In this document: piece by piece, positions 9,615-20,049 of the stretch
Layout of the letters: every line of letters begins with the position of its first letter
Numbering within the stretch: the stretch's first letter is position 1
DNA from: JAEUMW01 sp963734295
GTDB lineage: Bacteria > Pseudomonadota > Gammaproteobacteria > Burkholderiales > JAEUMW01
NCBI GenBank assembly: GCA_963734295.1
Contig: CAVTGS010000021.1
Coordinates: forward strand, 6,915 to 70,914
Length of the DNA stretch: 64,000 bases
Direction: 5' to 3'
Translations under genes and position numbers: made by a program
Notes under the pieces: generated by a model
The model's input: only the letters and a program-made list of their open reading frames with translations
Databases searched by the model: none
What the model was told of the DNA's origin: nothing

Positions 9615-10647
9615 TGCGGTCTTCTTGCGGGCGTCGGTCGCCGTAGTGAAGGCGTCGGAGAAAAAAGCGTCCTCGGGCAGACGGCAGTGCGTCGTGAAAT
9701 CGCGGTGCGCCGCTTCCACCATGACCGGCGCGCCGCAGGCGTAGACCTGGTAACCGGAGAGATCGGGGTGATCTTCCATGACCGCGCGATGCACGAAGCC
9801 CGATACGGCCGCTCCACTCGTCCTCGGGCCGTGCCTCCGACAGCACGGGCACGTAGCGAAAGTTCGGGTGCGTCTCCACCCACCCACTGGCCAGCCCATC
9901 GAGGTACAGATCGGGACGCGTGCGTGCGCCCCAGTACAGCACCATGGGACGCTCGATGCCGCGGTGAAAGGCGTGCTCGACCATACCCTTGATCGGCGCG
10001 AAGCCGGTGCCGCTCGCGAGGAAGATGATCGGCTTGTCGCTGTCTTCGCGCAGGAAGAAGGTGCCGAAGGGTCCCTCGAAGCGCAGGATCTCGCGCTCCT
10101 TCATGCGGGTGAAGACGTGTTCGGTGAAGGTGCCGCCGGGGTAGTGGCGCAGGTGCAGCTGCAGCAACTCGTCGTCGTGGGGCGCATTCGCCATCGAGAA
10201 GGCGCGCCGCTTGCCGTCCTTGGTCAGGATCTCGATGTACTGCCCGGCCAGGAACTGCAGACGCTCGTTGGCGGGCAGCCGCAGATGGAGCGCCATGACG
10301 TCGGGGGCAAGCCGTTCCATCTTCTGCACTCGACATGGCAGGGTCTTGATCGGGATGTCCCGCACGGCGCTGATCTCGCGCGATTCGATCACCAGATCCG
10401 AGAGCGGGCGCGCCTGGCAGAAGAGGGCGAAGCCCGCTTCGCGGTCGGCGTCGGGCAGCGCCGTGGGCTGGTAGCGGCCGTAGTCGACCGTGCCTGCCAC
10501 GATCATCCCCTTGCACGTGCCGCACGCGCCGTCACGGCAGCCGTAAGGCAGCGGGTAGCCCTGGCGCAGCGCCGCCGCGAGAACGGTTTCGTCGGCCTCC
10601 ACGTCGAACACGTGGTCGCTCGGTTTGATGGTGACGCGGCGGGTCAT
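9609..10647 (-). CDS. 2Fe-2S ferredoxin / FAD / NAD(P) reductase, CDP-6-deoxy-glucoseen-reductase type (one frame change)
   Basis: An N-terminal plant-type [2Fe-2S] domain has Cys37, Cys42, Cys45 (GCRDGACGTCKG) and Cys77 (LFCQAR). A ferredoxin-NADP-reductase module follows, with the flavin-binding RAFSMANAP and the nucleotide-binding FLASGTGFAPIKG. The final part, YQVYACGAPVMVEAA to ATDARKKTAV, is in another frame, so one extra base lies near 9805. The corrected length is about 345 residues. Annotators often name such proteins CDP-6-deoxy-delta-3,4-glucoseen reductase (AscD-like), but nothing nearby makes deoxysugars, so the true electron acceptor is unknown. It diverges from the epimerase-like gene at 10716. 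Confidence 0.85.
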
Positions 10648-10715
10648 GGTGGTCCTTTCGAGTCCGCCCGGGGCGGGTGGGCCGGCGGCCGGCCGAATTC
10701 CTTCACGTTGCGACG

Positions 10716-11595
10716 ATGCGAAGATTGTTGATCGTAGGCTGCGGCGACGTGGCGCTCCGCGCCGCGCCGCTGCTCGCCCGGCGCTATCGCCTGTATGGCC
10801 TGTCGCATCGGCCGGAGCACCGTGCCGCCCTGCGCGAGCGCGGCATCACGCCCATCGCCGGCGATCTCGACGACCGCCGCCGGCTGCGGCGCCTTGCCGG
10901 TGTGGCGCACGATGTCCTGCACCTCGCACCGCCGCCCCCGCGCGGGCGCAAAGACGAACGCACCGCGCGACTCCTGGCGGCTCTTTGCGGCCGCGGAAGT
11001 CTACCACGGCGATTCCTGTACATCAGTACCTCCGGGGTCTATGGCGACTGCCGCGGCGCGCTGGTCCCGGAGACCCGTCGGGTCGCCCCCGGCACCGATC
11101 GCGCACGCCGTCGGGTCGATGCGGAGCGCAGGCTGCGCGCGTTCCAGCGCCGCACCGGGGTCCCGGTCTCGGTCCTGCGCGTGCCCGGCATCTATGCGGC
11201 GGATCGACTGCCCGCTGCCGCGCCTGCGGGCCGGTACCGCCGCGCTCGTGCGCGACGAAGACGCGTTCTCGAACCACGTTCACGCCGATGATCTCGCACG
11301 CATCTGTGCCGCGGCCTTGCGGAAAGGGCGGCCGGGGCGCGTCTATCACGCGGTGGACGAGAGCGAGCTGCGCATGGGCGACTATTTCGATGCCGTGGCC
11401 GATGCGTTCCACCTTCCACGGCCGCCGCGCGTGACCTGGGAGGTGGCGCAGGCAACCCTTTCGCCGGAGCTGCTCTCCTTCATGGGTGAATCCCGCCGGC
11501 TTTCCGGCGCTCGGCTGCACCAGGAACTCGGCGTGCGGCTGCGCTATCCCACGGTTGCGAGCGCGCTCGCAGAGCTGACCGGGGAAACCCGTTAG
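10716..11595 (+). CDS. NAD(P)-binding SDR/epimerase-like protein, YeeZ type (one frame change)
   Basis: A Rossmann start (RRLLIVGCGDVALRAAPLLA) is followed by the short-chain dehydrogenase/epimerase landmarks FLYISTSGVYGD, with the Tyr of an extended-SDR active site, and VSVLRVPGIYAADRL. The frame then changes near 11205 and continues with AFSNHVHADDLARICAAAL and VYHAVDESELRMGDYF. The corrected product is about 292 residues and soluble. Substrate unknown. It often neighbours the ferredoxin-type reductase and cutA in betaproteobacteria. ATG at 10716 is the only start that gives the dinucleotide-binding loop at the N terminus. Confidence 0.8.
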
Positions 11596-11613
11596 AATCG
11601 AGCGTGATCGTCG

Positions 11614-11970
11614 ATGACCGCCGTGGACATCCTTCTCATCTTCACCAATCTACCCGACCGCGCGAGCGCGCTTGGCCTGGCGCGGGATCTGGTCGAGGCG
11701 CGTTGTGCCGCCTGCGTGAACGTGCTCGGCGGTTGCACATCGGTCTACCGCTGGCAGGGCGAGATCGAGACGGCGGAAGAGGTCCCGGTGCTCATCAAGA
11801 CCCGGTCGGCCCTTTACGGTGCGGTGGAGCAGGCGATTCGGGCGCGGCATCCGTACGACGTTCCCGAGATCATCGCGGTGCCCGTGTCGCAGGGGCTGCC
11901 GTCTTATCTCGAATGGGTGGAGACGGCGACCCTGCCTCCTGCCTCGGACCGCATAGCTGGCGCGGATTAG
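11614..11970 (+). CDS. cutA: Divalent cation tolerance protein CutA
   Basis: A small trimeric cytosolic protein linked to divalent metal tolerance. In Escherichia coli it lies next to dsbD, as it does here. Diagnostic parts are the central ARCAACVNVLGGCTSVYRW and the C-terminal HPYDVPEIIAVPV. It is intact at 118 residues, about the family length. It ends one base before the GTG start of dsbD, so the two are probably one transcript. Confidence 0.93.
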   Translation: MTAVDILLIFTNLPDRASALGLARDLVEARCAACVNVLGGCTSVYRWQGEIETAEEVPVLIKTRSALYGAVEQAIRARHPYDVPEIIAVPVSQGLPSYLEWVETATLPPASDRIAGAD

Positions 11971-11971
11971 C

Positions 11972-13789
11972 GTGATCGGCATCCGGCTTCTCGTCCTTCT
12001 GTGGTTCGCGACCTTTGTCGTCGCGGCCAACGCGGCGGGCGGCGCGGGTGACGCCCTCAAAGCTTTCGGTAGTGGCCAATCGGAACCTGACTTCCTTCCG
12101 CCCGAAAAGGCGTTTCGGGGTCGAGGCGACGATGCGCGACGCGAGTTCCGCCGTCGTGCGTTTCGCGCCGGCTCCGGGCTATTACCTGTACAAGGAAAAG
12201 CTCGCGTTCCGTGCGGACGGCTCGGGCGGGGCAGCGGTCGCCGGCGTCGCCCTCCCCGCCGCGGAGGTGAAGCAGGATCCTACCTTCGGCTCTACCTACG
12301 TCTACCACGAGCCCTTCGAAGCCGTGATCGAGTTGAGCGGCGGCGGCGGCGGCCCGCACCACTCTTGCGGTCGATTATCAGGGCTGCGCCGAGCAGGGGC
12401 TCTGCTATGCACCCATGACGAAGACCTTCGCGCTGGATTTTGCGGGTCGTTCGGCGACGCCGCTGCCGGCGGCGGTGCACGGACGGCACCGTCGCCGAGG
12501 ACAGCCGCATCGCCGTGACCCTGCGCGACGGCAGCCTGTGGGCATCGGTCGCAGCCTTCTTCGGGTTCGGGCTGCTGCTGGCGCTGACGCCCTGCGTGTT
12601 TCCCATGATCCCGATCCTGTCCGGCATCATTGCCGGGCAGGCGCATGCGGGGCTCTCGCATACCCGCGGTTTCATACTCGCGCTGGCGTATGTGCTCGGC
12701 ATGGCGCTGACCTACGCCGCGGCCGGGGTCGCGGCCGGGCTCTCCGGTACCATGCTGTCGGCCGTCCTCCAGAGTCCCTGGGTGCTGGTCACCTTCGCGG
12801 CGATCTTCGTGCTGCTCGCCTGCTCCATGTTCGGCCTCTACGACCTGCAGCTGCCGACCGTGCTCCAGAGCAAGCTCGCCGCAGAGGCCAACCGGCTGCA
12901 TGGCGGCCACTTCGCGGGGGTGTTCGGCATGGGGTCGGTGTCGGCCCTGATCGTCGGCCCCTGCGTGGCCCCGCCCCTGGCGGGTGCGCTGCTCTACATC
13001 TCGCAGACGCGCGAGGCGTTGCAAGGCGGCGCCGCGCTCTTTGCCATGGGCCTCGGCATGGGTGTGCCACTGCTCCTCATCGGGGCCACGGGCGGCGCGG
13101 TATTGCCGCGGTCGGGGCCCTGGATGGAAGCAGTCAAGCAGGTGTTCGGGGTGGTAATGCTCGGCGTCGCGATCTGGCTCGTCTCGCCGCTACTGCCCGC
13201 GGTGGTGGTCATGCTCGCCTGGGCAGCGCTTTTCATCTGCTCGGCGATTTTCCTGCACGCCATCGACCCGCTGCCGCACGGGGCCTCCGGCTTTCGCAAG
13301 CTCTGGAAGGGCATGGGCGTGATTGCCCTCATGGTCGGCGTGGCCTTGCTCGTGGGCGCCCTGTCCGGCGGTCGGGACGTGCTGCAGCCGCTCGCCGGAC
13401 TGCGCGCCGCGGGAGGCGGCCCGGAGCAGGCGCTCCAGTTCCAGCGGGTACGCAACGTGGGAGAACTGGAAGCGCGTCTCGCGCAGTCGCGTGGCACGCC
13501 CGTGATGCTCGACTTCTACGCCGACTGGTGCGTCGCCTGCAAGGAAATGGAGCGCTTCACGTTCACGGACGACCGCATCCGCGCCCGGCTCGACAAGTTC
13601 GTCCTGCTGCAGGCGGACGTGACCGACAACACCGCGGAGGACCGTGCGCTCATGCAGCGCTTCAGCCTGTTCGGCCCTCCCGGGTACATCTTCTTCTCGG
13701 CGGCGGGGAACGAGATCTCGGGGCTACGCGTGACCGGCTTCAAGCCCGCCGACATCTTCCTGGACATCCTGAAGCAGGTCAGCGGCTGA
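11972..13789 (+). CDS. dsbD: Thiol:disulfide interchange protein DsbD (several frame changes)
   Basis: Passes electrons from cytosolic thioredoxin across the inner membrane to periplasmic thiol proteins. Order of parts: signal sequence, periplasmic nDsbD domain with its active-site pair in DYQGCAEQGLCYAP, eight-helix membrane domain with the redox Cys in LTPCVFPMIPILSGI and VGPCVAPPLAG, and C-terminal thioredoxin domain with DFYADWCVACKEME. At least three frame changes lie in the first 510 bases (near 12113, 12355 and 12480). The membrane and C-terminal parts from 12500 onward are continuous. Total span is exactly 606 codons. GTG start at 11972. The stop overlaps the next thioredoxin-like gene. 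Confidence 0.9.
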
Positions 13790-14325
13790 TGAGCAAGCTG
13801 CGGTGGGCCGCGCTCGCCGCGGCGGTGGCGATCGTCGCCGCCGTCGCCGGGGTTGCCGTCCGCAGCCTCTTGCTCGACGACGTGAAGCCCCCCGCAGCCG
13901 CAGCCGCGTCCGGCGACATGCTCGAGGCAGCCTTCGCCGACCTCGCGGGAACGCCGCAGCGCCTCGACCAATGGCGCGGGAAGGTGCTGGTCGTGAATTT
14001 CTGGGCGACCTGGTGCCCGCCCTGCCTCAAGGAGATTCCCGAGTTCATCCGGATGCAGAACCGGTATCGCGAGCAGGGGCTCCAGTTCGTCGGCATAGCC
14101 ATCGACCAGCCGGACAGAGTGGCGGCGTTCGCCGACGAGATGCGTTTCAACTACCCCGTGCTGATAGGCGCCCTCGAAGCGGTGGAGCTCCTGCGCGCGC
14201 TCGGCAATCAGCACGGCGGCCTGCCGTTCACGGTGGTGTTCGACAGGAGCGGTGCCATCGTCGCAACGGAGCTGGGAGCGTTCGACGAGCCGAAGTTATC
14301 GCGGCTTATCGAACCACTTCTGTGA
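13789..14325 (+). CDS. TlpA-family membrane-anchored thioredoxin-like protein
   Basis: An N-terminal signal anchor (about residues 6-26) precedes a periplasmic TlpA/ResA-like domain with the redox motif FWATWCPPC (Cys76, Cys79) and the cis-proline region GLPFTVVFD. The gene overlaps dsbD by TGATG, so it is most likely one of the partners reduced by DsbD, perhaps in cytochrome c or other periplasmic protein maturation. It is 178 residues and intact. The specific substrate cannot be read from sequence. Confidence 0.87.
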   Translation: MSKLRWAALAAAVAIVAAVAGVAVRSLLLDDVKPPAAAAASGDMLEAAFADLAGTPQRLDQWRGKVLVVNFWATWCPPCLKEIPEFIRMQNRYREQGLQFVGIAIDQPDRVAAFADEMRFNYPVLIGALEAVELLRALGNQHGGLPFTVVFDRSGAIVATELGAFDEPKLSRLIEPLL

Positions 14326-14423
14326 CGTTCGCGGCATATTGTGAGATTTTCGGCGCGCCGCGTGCTTCCGGCAGGCGCAGCGCGGACTGGACGAACTGTG
14401 CCGAACTGCGTCAAACTGCGAGG

Positions 14424-14883
14424 ATGTCAGCCGCCGCCCCGCAGCATATTCTCGTCCTGCACGGCCCCAATCTGAATCTTCTGGGGACGCGCGAGCCGGA
14501 ACATTACGGGCGCGTCACACTGGCGGAAATCGACGAGCGGCTCGACCGCCGTGCAGCAGCAGCGGGGGTGCGGCTCGCAGCGTATCAGAGCAATTCCGAA
14601 GGCGAGCTGGTCGACCGGGTGCACGCAGGATCACGTTCCGGAGTCGACTTCGCGATCGTCAATCCGGCTGCGCTCACGCACACGAGTGTTGCGCTGCGTG
14701 ACGCCCTGGCGTCGGTGGCTCTTCCCTTCGTCGAGGTTCACCTGTCCAATGTCTTTGCCCGCGAGGCCTTCCGCCATCACTCCTATTTCAGCGATATCGC
14801 GGTCGGCGTGATCTGCGGGCTCGGCGCTCGCGGCTACGAGCTCGCCCTCGAGTTCGCGCTCGATTATCCCCTCAGGAGGCTGA
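14424..14883 (+). CDS. aroQ: Type II 3-dehydroquinate dehydratase (C-terminal frame change)
   Basis: Third step of the shikimate pathway, cytosolic dodecamer. Signatures are LHGPNLNLLGTREPEHYG with the catalytic Tyr, YQSNSEGELVDRVH, and FVEVHLSNVFAREAFRHHSY with the catalytic His. As written, the frame has no stop and runs straight into accB. Removing one C from the CCCC run at 14868-14871 gives an ending DYPSGG and a TGA at 14881-14883, five bases before the accB start and the normal length (about 152). I favour that over a real AroQ-AccB fusion. Linkage aroQ-accB-accC is typical. Confidence 0.9.
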
Positions 14884-14885
14884 GC

Positions 14886-15330
14886 ATGGATCTGCGCAAG
14901 CTGAAGAAGCTGATCGACCTCGTAGAGCAGTCCGGGATCGCCGAGCTCGAGATCACTGAAGGTGAGGAGCGGGTCCGCATCGCCCGCGTGGGCGCCGCAA
15001 GGCCCGGCACAAATCGTCGGCAACGGACCCCAGGCCGCGGCTCCGGTCGCAGCCGGCGGGCAGCCGGTGGCTGCGGCCGCCGCCGCAGAGCCAGAGGGGC
15101 ACGTGGTGAAGTCGCCGATGGTGGGCACCTTCTACCGCGCCCCCTCGCCCGGCGCGCCCACCTTCGTGGAGGTGGGTTCCCAGATCAAGGAGGGGGAGAC
15201 CCTCTGCATCATCGAGGCGATGAAGCTCCTGAACGAGATCGAGTCGGACAAGACCGGGGTCGTGAAGGCGATCCTCGTCGAAAACGGCCAGCCGGTCGAG
15301 TTCGGTGAACCTTTGTTCGTGATCGGCTAA
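14886..15330 (+). CDS. accB: Biotin carboxyl carrier protein of acetyl-CoA carboxylase (one frame change)
   Basis: Carries the biotin that AccC carboxylates and AccA/AccD use to make malonyl-CoA. MDLRKLKKLIDLVEQSGI is the family N terminus, preceded by an AGGAGG ribosome site. The middle is an alanine/proline linker. The C-terminal biotinyl domain holds the biotinylation site EAMKLLNE. One extra base near 14995 separates the N-terminal frame (ERVRIARVGA) from the linker frame (PQGPAQIVGNG). The corrected length is about 148 residues. The birA gene at 44.6 kb would encode its biotin ligase. Confidence 0.92.
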
Positions 15331-15417
15331 CGTTCCGGTGGCCCCGGTACGCCGCTCGCCGCGCCGTGGGTAGAACGGCCGGCCGATCCTGATACTGCGC
15401 CGCCTGCTGACGCTCCC

Positions 15418-16776
15418 ATGTTCGAGAAGATCCTGATCGCCAACCGCGGGGAGATCGCGCTGCGCGTCCAGCGCGCCTGCCGCGAGCTCGGCATCAAGAC
15501 GGTCGTGGTGCACTCCGAGGCGGACCGCGAGGCCAAGTACGTGCGCCTGGCCGACGAGTCGGTTTGCATCGGTCCACCGCCGTCCTCGGCGAGAGCTACC
15601 TCAACATCCCGGCCATCATCAGCGCGGCCGAGGTCACGGACGCCGAGGCCATCCACCCCGGCTACGGCTTCCTGTCCGAGAACGCGGACTTCGCCGACAA
15701 GGTCGAGCGGAGCGGTTTCGTGTTCATCGGTCCGCGGCCCGAAACCATCCGCCTCATGGGCGACAAGGTGAGCGCGAAGCAGTCGATGAAGCGCACCGGC
15801 GTGCCGTGCGTGCCCGGCAGCGAAGGGCGCGCTGCCCGAAGCGCCGGCGGAGATCGTCAAGATCGCGCGCGCCATCGGCTATCCGGTCCTCGTCAAGGCC
15901 GCGGGCGGCGGCGGCGGGCGCGGGATGCGCGTCGTCCACACCGAAGCCGCACTGCTCAACGCCGTGGCGACCACGCGCGCCGAGGCCCAGGCTGCCTTCG
16001 GCAACCCCATGCTCTATCTGGAGAAGTTCCTGGAGCGGCCGCGGCACATCGAGATCCAGGTGCTGGCCGACGAGCACCGCAATGCGGTGTACCTGGGCGA
16101 CCGCGACTGCTCCATGCAGCGCCGGCACCAGAAGATCATCGAGGAAGCGCCCGCCCCCCACGTGAGCGCCCGCGAGCGCGCCCGCATCGGCGAGCGCTGC
16201 GCGGAGGCGTGCCGCAAGATCAGCTATCGCGGCGCCGGCACCTTCGAGTTCCTGTACCAGGACGGCGAGTTCTACTTCATCGAGATGAACACGCGGGTGC
16301 AGGTCGAGCACCCGGTGACCGAGATGATCACCGGCATCGACATCGTGCAGGAGCAGATCCGCATCGCTGCGGGCGAGCGGCTGCGGATTCAGGCAGCGCG
16401 ACATCAGCTTTCGCGGCCATGCGCTCGAGTGCCGCATCAACGCCGAGGATCCCTACAAGTTCACGCCCTGCCCCGGGCGCATCGTCTCCTATCACCCGCC
16501 CGGCGGTCCCGGCATCCGCGTCGACACCCACATCTACGCCAACTACGTCGTACCGCTCCCACTACGACTCGCTGATCGGCAAAGTGATCGCTTACGGCGA
16601 GAACCGCGACCAGGCGATCGCCCGGATGCGCATCGCACTCTCGGAGATGATCGTGGAGGGAATCCAGCACCAACATCCCGCTGCACCAGCAACTGCTCAC
16701 GGACGCGAACTTCCTGCGCGGCGGCACCAGCATCCATTACCTCGAACAGAAGCTCGCCGCCAACAAGGGCGGCTGA
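15418..16776 (+). CDS. accC: Biotin carboxylase of acetyl-CoA carboxylase (five frame changes)
   Basis: ATP-dependent carboxylation of biotin on AccB. The start MFEKILIANRGEIALRV, the ATP-grasp glycine loop KAAGGGGGRGMRVV, the metal/ATP region FIEMNTRVQVEHPVTEM and the end TSIHYLEQKL are all present, spread over three frames. Switches lie near 15575 (one base lost) and near 15830, 16390, 16550 and 16670 (one base gained each). The whole span is exactly 453 codons, the family length. That, and the perfect motifs in each piece, argue for sequencing error rather than decay. prmA follows after 14 bases. Confidence 0.92.
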
Positions 16777-16790
16777 TCGCAGGAAGATCC

Positions 16791-17696
16791 ATGGCCTGGA
16801 TCGCCATCCACTTCGTCGTGCCGGGCGACCGCGTCGAACGGGTGTCCGACGCCCTGCTCGAAGGCGGGGCGCTGTCGGTGGACGCCGCCGACGGCCATGC
16901 GGACACCGCGGCCGAAACGCCCATCTTCGGAGAACCCGGCGCGACCGTCTCGCCGTGGCCGGCGACGCGCTTGACGGCACTCTTCCCGGCCGGCGCGGAC
17001 GCCACGATGCTCGTGCGACGCGCGCTCGCCGCGTGTGGCATCGACGGCCGAGGTCGAGCTGCACGCCGGGCGAGTGGACGACGCCGACTGGGTGCGTCTG
17101 ACCCAGGACCAGTTCCAGCCGATCCGGATCTCGGATCGGCTCTGGGTCGTGCCCACTTGGCACACGGCGCCCGATCCGGCCGCGGTGAACGTCGTGCTCG
17201 ATCCGGGCGTCGCCTTCGGCACCGGCAGTCATCCCGACCACCCGGCTCTGCCTGGCATGGCTGGCGCGCAAGATCGCGGGCGGTGAGCGCGTGCTCGACT
17301 ACGGCTGCGGTTCGGGCATTCTCGCGATCGCGGCCATGAAGCTCGGTGCGAGGGAGGCGGTCGGCGTGGACATCGACCCGCAGGCGGTGGTTGCGGCCGC
17401 CCGCAACGCAGATGAGAATCGCATCGCCGCGCGGTTCGTTGGTCCGGATGCCGAGCGCGGCGGCGAGTACGACATCGTGGTCGCGAACATCCTCTCGAAT
17501 CCGCTCCAGGCCCTCGCGCCGCTGCTCGCCGCCCGCGTCCGACGCGGCGGGTGCCTCGTCCTCTCCGGCATTCTCGAACCGCAGGCGCAGCACGTGGCGG
17601 CGAGCTATGCAAGCGATGCTCCACCTCGCGCCCGCTGCCGTGCTCGACGGCTGGGTGCTGCTCACGGGCACGCGGCCCGCGAGCCTCGCCACATGA
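16791..17696 (+). CDS. prmA: Ribosomal protein L11 methyltransferase (three frame changes)
   Basis: Trimethylates L11 with S-adenosylmethionine in the cytosol. The N-terminal substrate-binding part starts MAWIAIHFVVPGDRVERVSD, behind an AGGAAG ribosome site. The catalytic domain has LDPGVAFGTGSHP and the SAM loop VLDYGCGSGILAIAAMK, then DIVVANILSNPL. One-base gains occur near 17040, 17235 and 17610. Total span is 302 codons, the usual size. Its end overlaps the next gene as ATGA. Confidence 0.9.
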
Positions 17697-18505
17697 GCCT
17701 CGCGACCCGCTGCCCGGTTTGCGAGGCGTTGTTCCGGGTGACGCCGGACCAGTTGCGGGCGCGCGCCGGACAAGTCCGCTGCGGGCGCTGCAACGCCGTG
17801 TTCGACGGTCTCGCGCATCTGGTTCCGGAGTCCGGAACGCTGCGCCGCCGCAGGACGAGGCGAAACCGGAGACGGTCGACGCGCCGCTTTCCGCGATCGC
17901 ATCGCTCGATTTTGCGGGCGGGACCGGGCGCGTGGCGCAAGAGCGCGGCCGCCGCGACGAGCGCCGGCACGTCGGTGGAACGCCTTCCGGTCACGGCCGC
18001 CGCCCCGATTCGACCGACTGGCTGCGCCGGCAGTGGCGACCGGTCGCGGTGTCCGCGCTGCTGCTGGCGCTCCTCGCGGTGCAGATCGGACTCCGGCAGC
18101 GGGACATGCTGGCGGCCGAACATCCGGGCCTGCGCCCGATTCTGGTCGGCCTGTGCGGCATTCTGGGCTGCGAGGTCGATCTCCCGCGCGCGGTGGACCG
18201 CCTGTCGATCGAGGGAGACGAAATGATCGCCGCGGATCCGAAAGACCCGAGCCGCGTCGCTGCTCGTCGCCACGCTGCGAAACAGCGCTGCGTTCCCGGT
18301 GGCGTACCCGTCCCTCGAGCTTTCGCTGCAGAATGCGCAGCGAGGAAATCCTGGCGCGGCGGGTTCTCGGTCCGGCCGACTATCTGGAGGCCGGCAGCGA
18401 CGTGGCGCACGGTATCGCCGCGCAAGGCGACGTGAACCTCGGCTCGCGCTCGATACCGGCACGTTGCGGGCAGAGGGCTATCGCTTGTTCCTGTTCTACC
18501 CGTAG
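17693..18505 (+). CDS. Zinc-ribbon DUF3426 membrane protein (about four frame changes)
   Basis: An N-terminal MJ0042-type zinc ribbon has two CxxC pairs (TRCPVCEALF and VRCGRCNAVF). A low-complexity linker follows, then one membrane helix (VAVSALLLALLAVQIGL) and a DUF3426 periplasmic domain ending in LDTGTLRAEGYRLFLFYP. The pieces lie in three frames, with switches near 17830, 18250, 18345 and 18440. Span is 271 codons. Betaproteobacteria commonly carry this gene right after prmA. The function is not established. Regulation or envelope sensing through the zinc ribbon is only a guess. Confidence 0.75.
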
Positions 18506-18554
18506 ACCGCGCTGCGGCCGACTAACTTTCACGGGAGCGTCGGGTGAGGCGCGC

Positions 18555-18560
18555 TACAAT
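18555..18560 (+). promoter_or_regulatory. Probable -10 box of tpx
   Basis: TACAAT, preceded by GCGC and 54 bases before the tpx start, is a good -10 hexamer in the 108-base gap after the DUF3426 gene. I see no convincing -35 box at the right spacing. Confidence 0.4.
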
Positions 18561-18613
18561 CCCGCGTTCCGGCAACCGCCGTCCATCCCCAACCACCCAA
18601 AGAGGAGAAGACC

Positions 18614-19117
18614 ATGGCTCAAGTCACTCTCGGAGGCAATCCGATCAGTGTCGCAGGCACGTTTCCCAAGCCCGGCGAGCCAGGCGCCGGACTTCAGTCT
18701 CGCGACGAAGGATCTTGAAGGACGTCGGGCTCGCCGAGTATGCGGGCAAGCGCAAGGTGCTGAACATCGTGCCCAGCCTGGACACGCCGGTGTGCGCGAA
18801 GAGCACCCGCGTGTTCAACGAGCAGGCGGGCAACATGGCGAACACGGTGGTGCTCGTGATGTCCGCCGACCTGCCTTTCGCCATGAACCGCTTCTGCAGC
18901 ACCGAAGGACTCAACAACGTGCGTCACGCTCTCGACCTTCCGCGGCCGCGACTTCCACGGCAAATACGGCGTCGACATCACCGACGGCGCATTGCGGGGC
19001 GTGACCGCGCGGGCAGTCGTGGTGCTGGACGAGAACAACAAGGTCCTCTATTCCCAGCTCGTGCCCGAGATCAAGGAGGAGCCCGACTACGCTGCGGCGC
19101 TCGCGGCGCTGAAGTGA
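18614..19117 (+). CDS. tpx: Thiol peroxidase (three frame changes)
   Basis: An atypical 2-Cys peroxiredoxin that reduces lipid and other hydroperoxides with thioredoxin. The N terminus MAQVTLGGNPISVAGTFP follows an AGAGGAG ribosome site. The peroxidatic Cys is in PSLDTPVCAKSTRVFNE and the resolving Cys in MNRFCSTEGLNNV. The C-terminal piece VTLSTFRGRDFHGKYG to AALAALK is in a further frame. Switches lie near 18682, 18715 and 18925, all one-base gains. The span is 168 codons, exactly the family length. The stop overlaps the next start as TGATG. Confidence 0.9.
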
Positions 19118-20001
19118 TGCGCCGGCCGGCTCGCCAGCGGGCGTTCGGCGACCCGACGCGCTCGCGGCGCTGCTGCTCGCGACTGTGGTCTCGGTCGTCC
19201 ATGGCGCGCCCGAGCGGGTCGTCAAGGGCTTCGCAATCCGGAGTCGGTGCTGATCGGGCCGCGCGGCGAGATCTACGTCTCCCAGATCGGCGAGTTCGCG
19301 AAGGACGGCGACGGCAGCGTGGTGCGGGTGAAGCCGGATGGCACCATCCAGCCGTTCGCGTCCGGCCTGAACGACCCGAAAGGGCTCACCCACGACGGCA
19401 TCAACCTGTACGTGACCGATCGCGACCAGATCTGGCGGATCGATCCGCAAGGGCAATCGCCACCGTGTTCGTGAACCGGGCCGCGTTCCCGATGGTGCCG
19501 AAGTTCCTGAACGACATCGTCCACGACGGCGCCGGCCATCTCTACGTCTCCGACAGCGGCGCCAAGGGCGTGGGCGGCGCGATCTTCAGAATCACGCGCC
19601 CGCGGCAAGGTCGATCTCGTCAGCAACTCCGCCCTCGACCCGCTGGTGAAAAGTCCCGAACGGCCTCGTGATCGATGGACCGAACCGCCTGCTGGTGGTC
19701 GATTTCGCAACGGGCGACCTGTACCGCATCTCGCTCAAGACCGGCAAGAGCGAGAAGCTCGCGACGGGCTTCGGCGGCGGCGACGGCCTCGCGCTCGACC
19801 GCAGGCGGCAGCTCTACGTGAGCGACTGGAAGAACGGGCATGTCTGGCGACTGTCCTTGCGCGACCGCAGTCCCAGACCCGGTGAAGTACGACCAGCACT
19901 TCGAGGCGGCCGCGGACATCACGCTCGACGCCTCCGAGCGCTTTCTCATCGTGCCCGACATGAAGGCGGGGACATTGACCTGGCTGCCGGTCAAGCCGTG
20001 A
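19117..20001 (+). CDS. Secreted SMP-30/gluconolactonase-like beta-propeller (about six frame changes)
   Basis: A signal peptide (ALAALLLATVVSVVHGAPE region) is followed by propeller blades such as VLIGPRGEIYVSQIGEF, FLNDIVHDGAGHLYVSDSG, NGLVIDGPNRLLVVDF and ITLDASERFLIVPDM. Each is a strand-turn repeat of the SMP-30/NHL type. The protein is probably periplasmic. Whether it is a lactonase or a binding protein cannot be told. Frames change near 19160, 19228, 19450, 19600, 19650 and 19865. The overall span is 295 codons. It is coupled to tpx by TGATG. Confidence 0.7.
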
Positions 20002-20049
20002 CCCTGCGACAGGAGCCGCTCGAGACCCGCGCAGCCGCTGCGCGCAGCG

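Noticed and set aside
15418..16776. accC as a decayed pseudogene
   Set aside because: Every piece keeps perfect family motifs and the total span is exactly 453 codons. An essential gene with five clean shifts is better explained by sequence errors.
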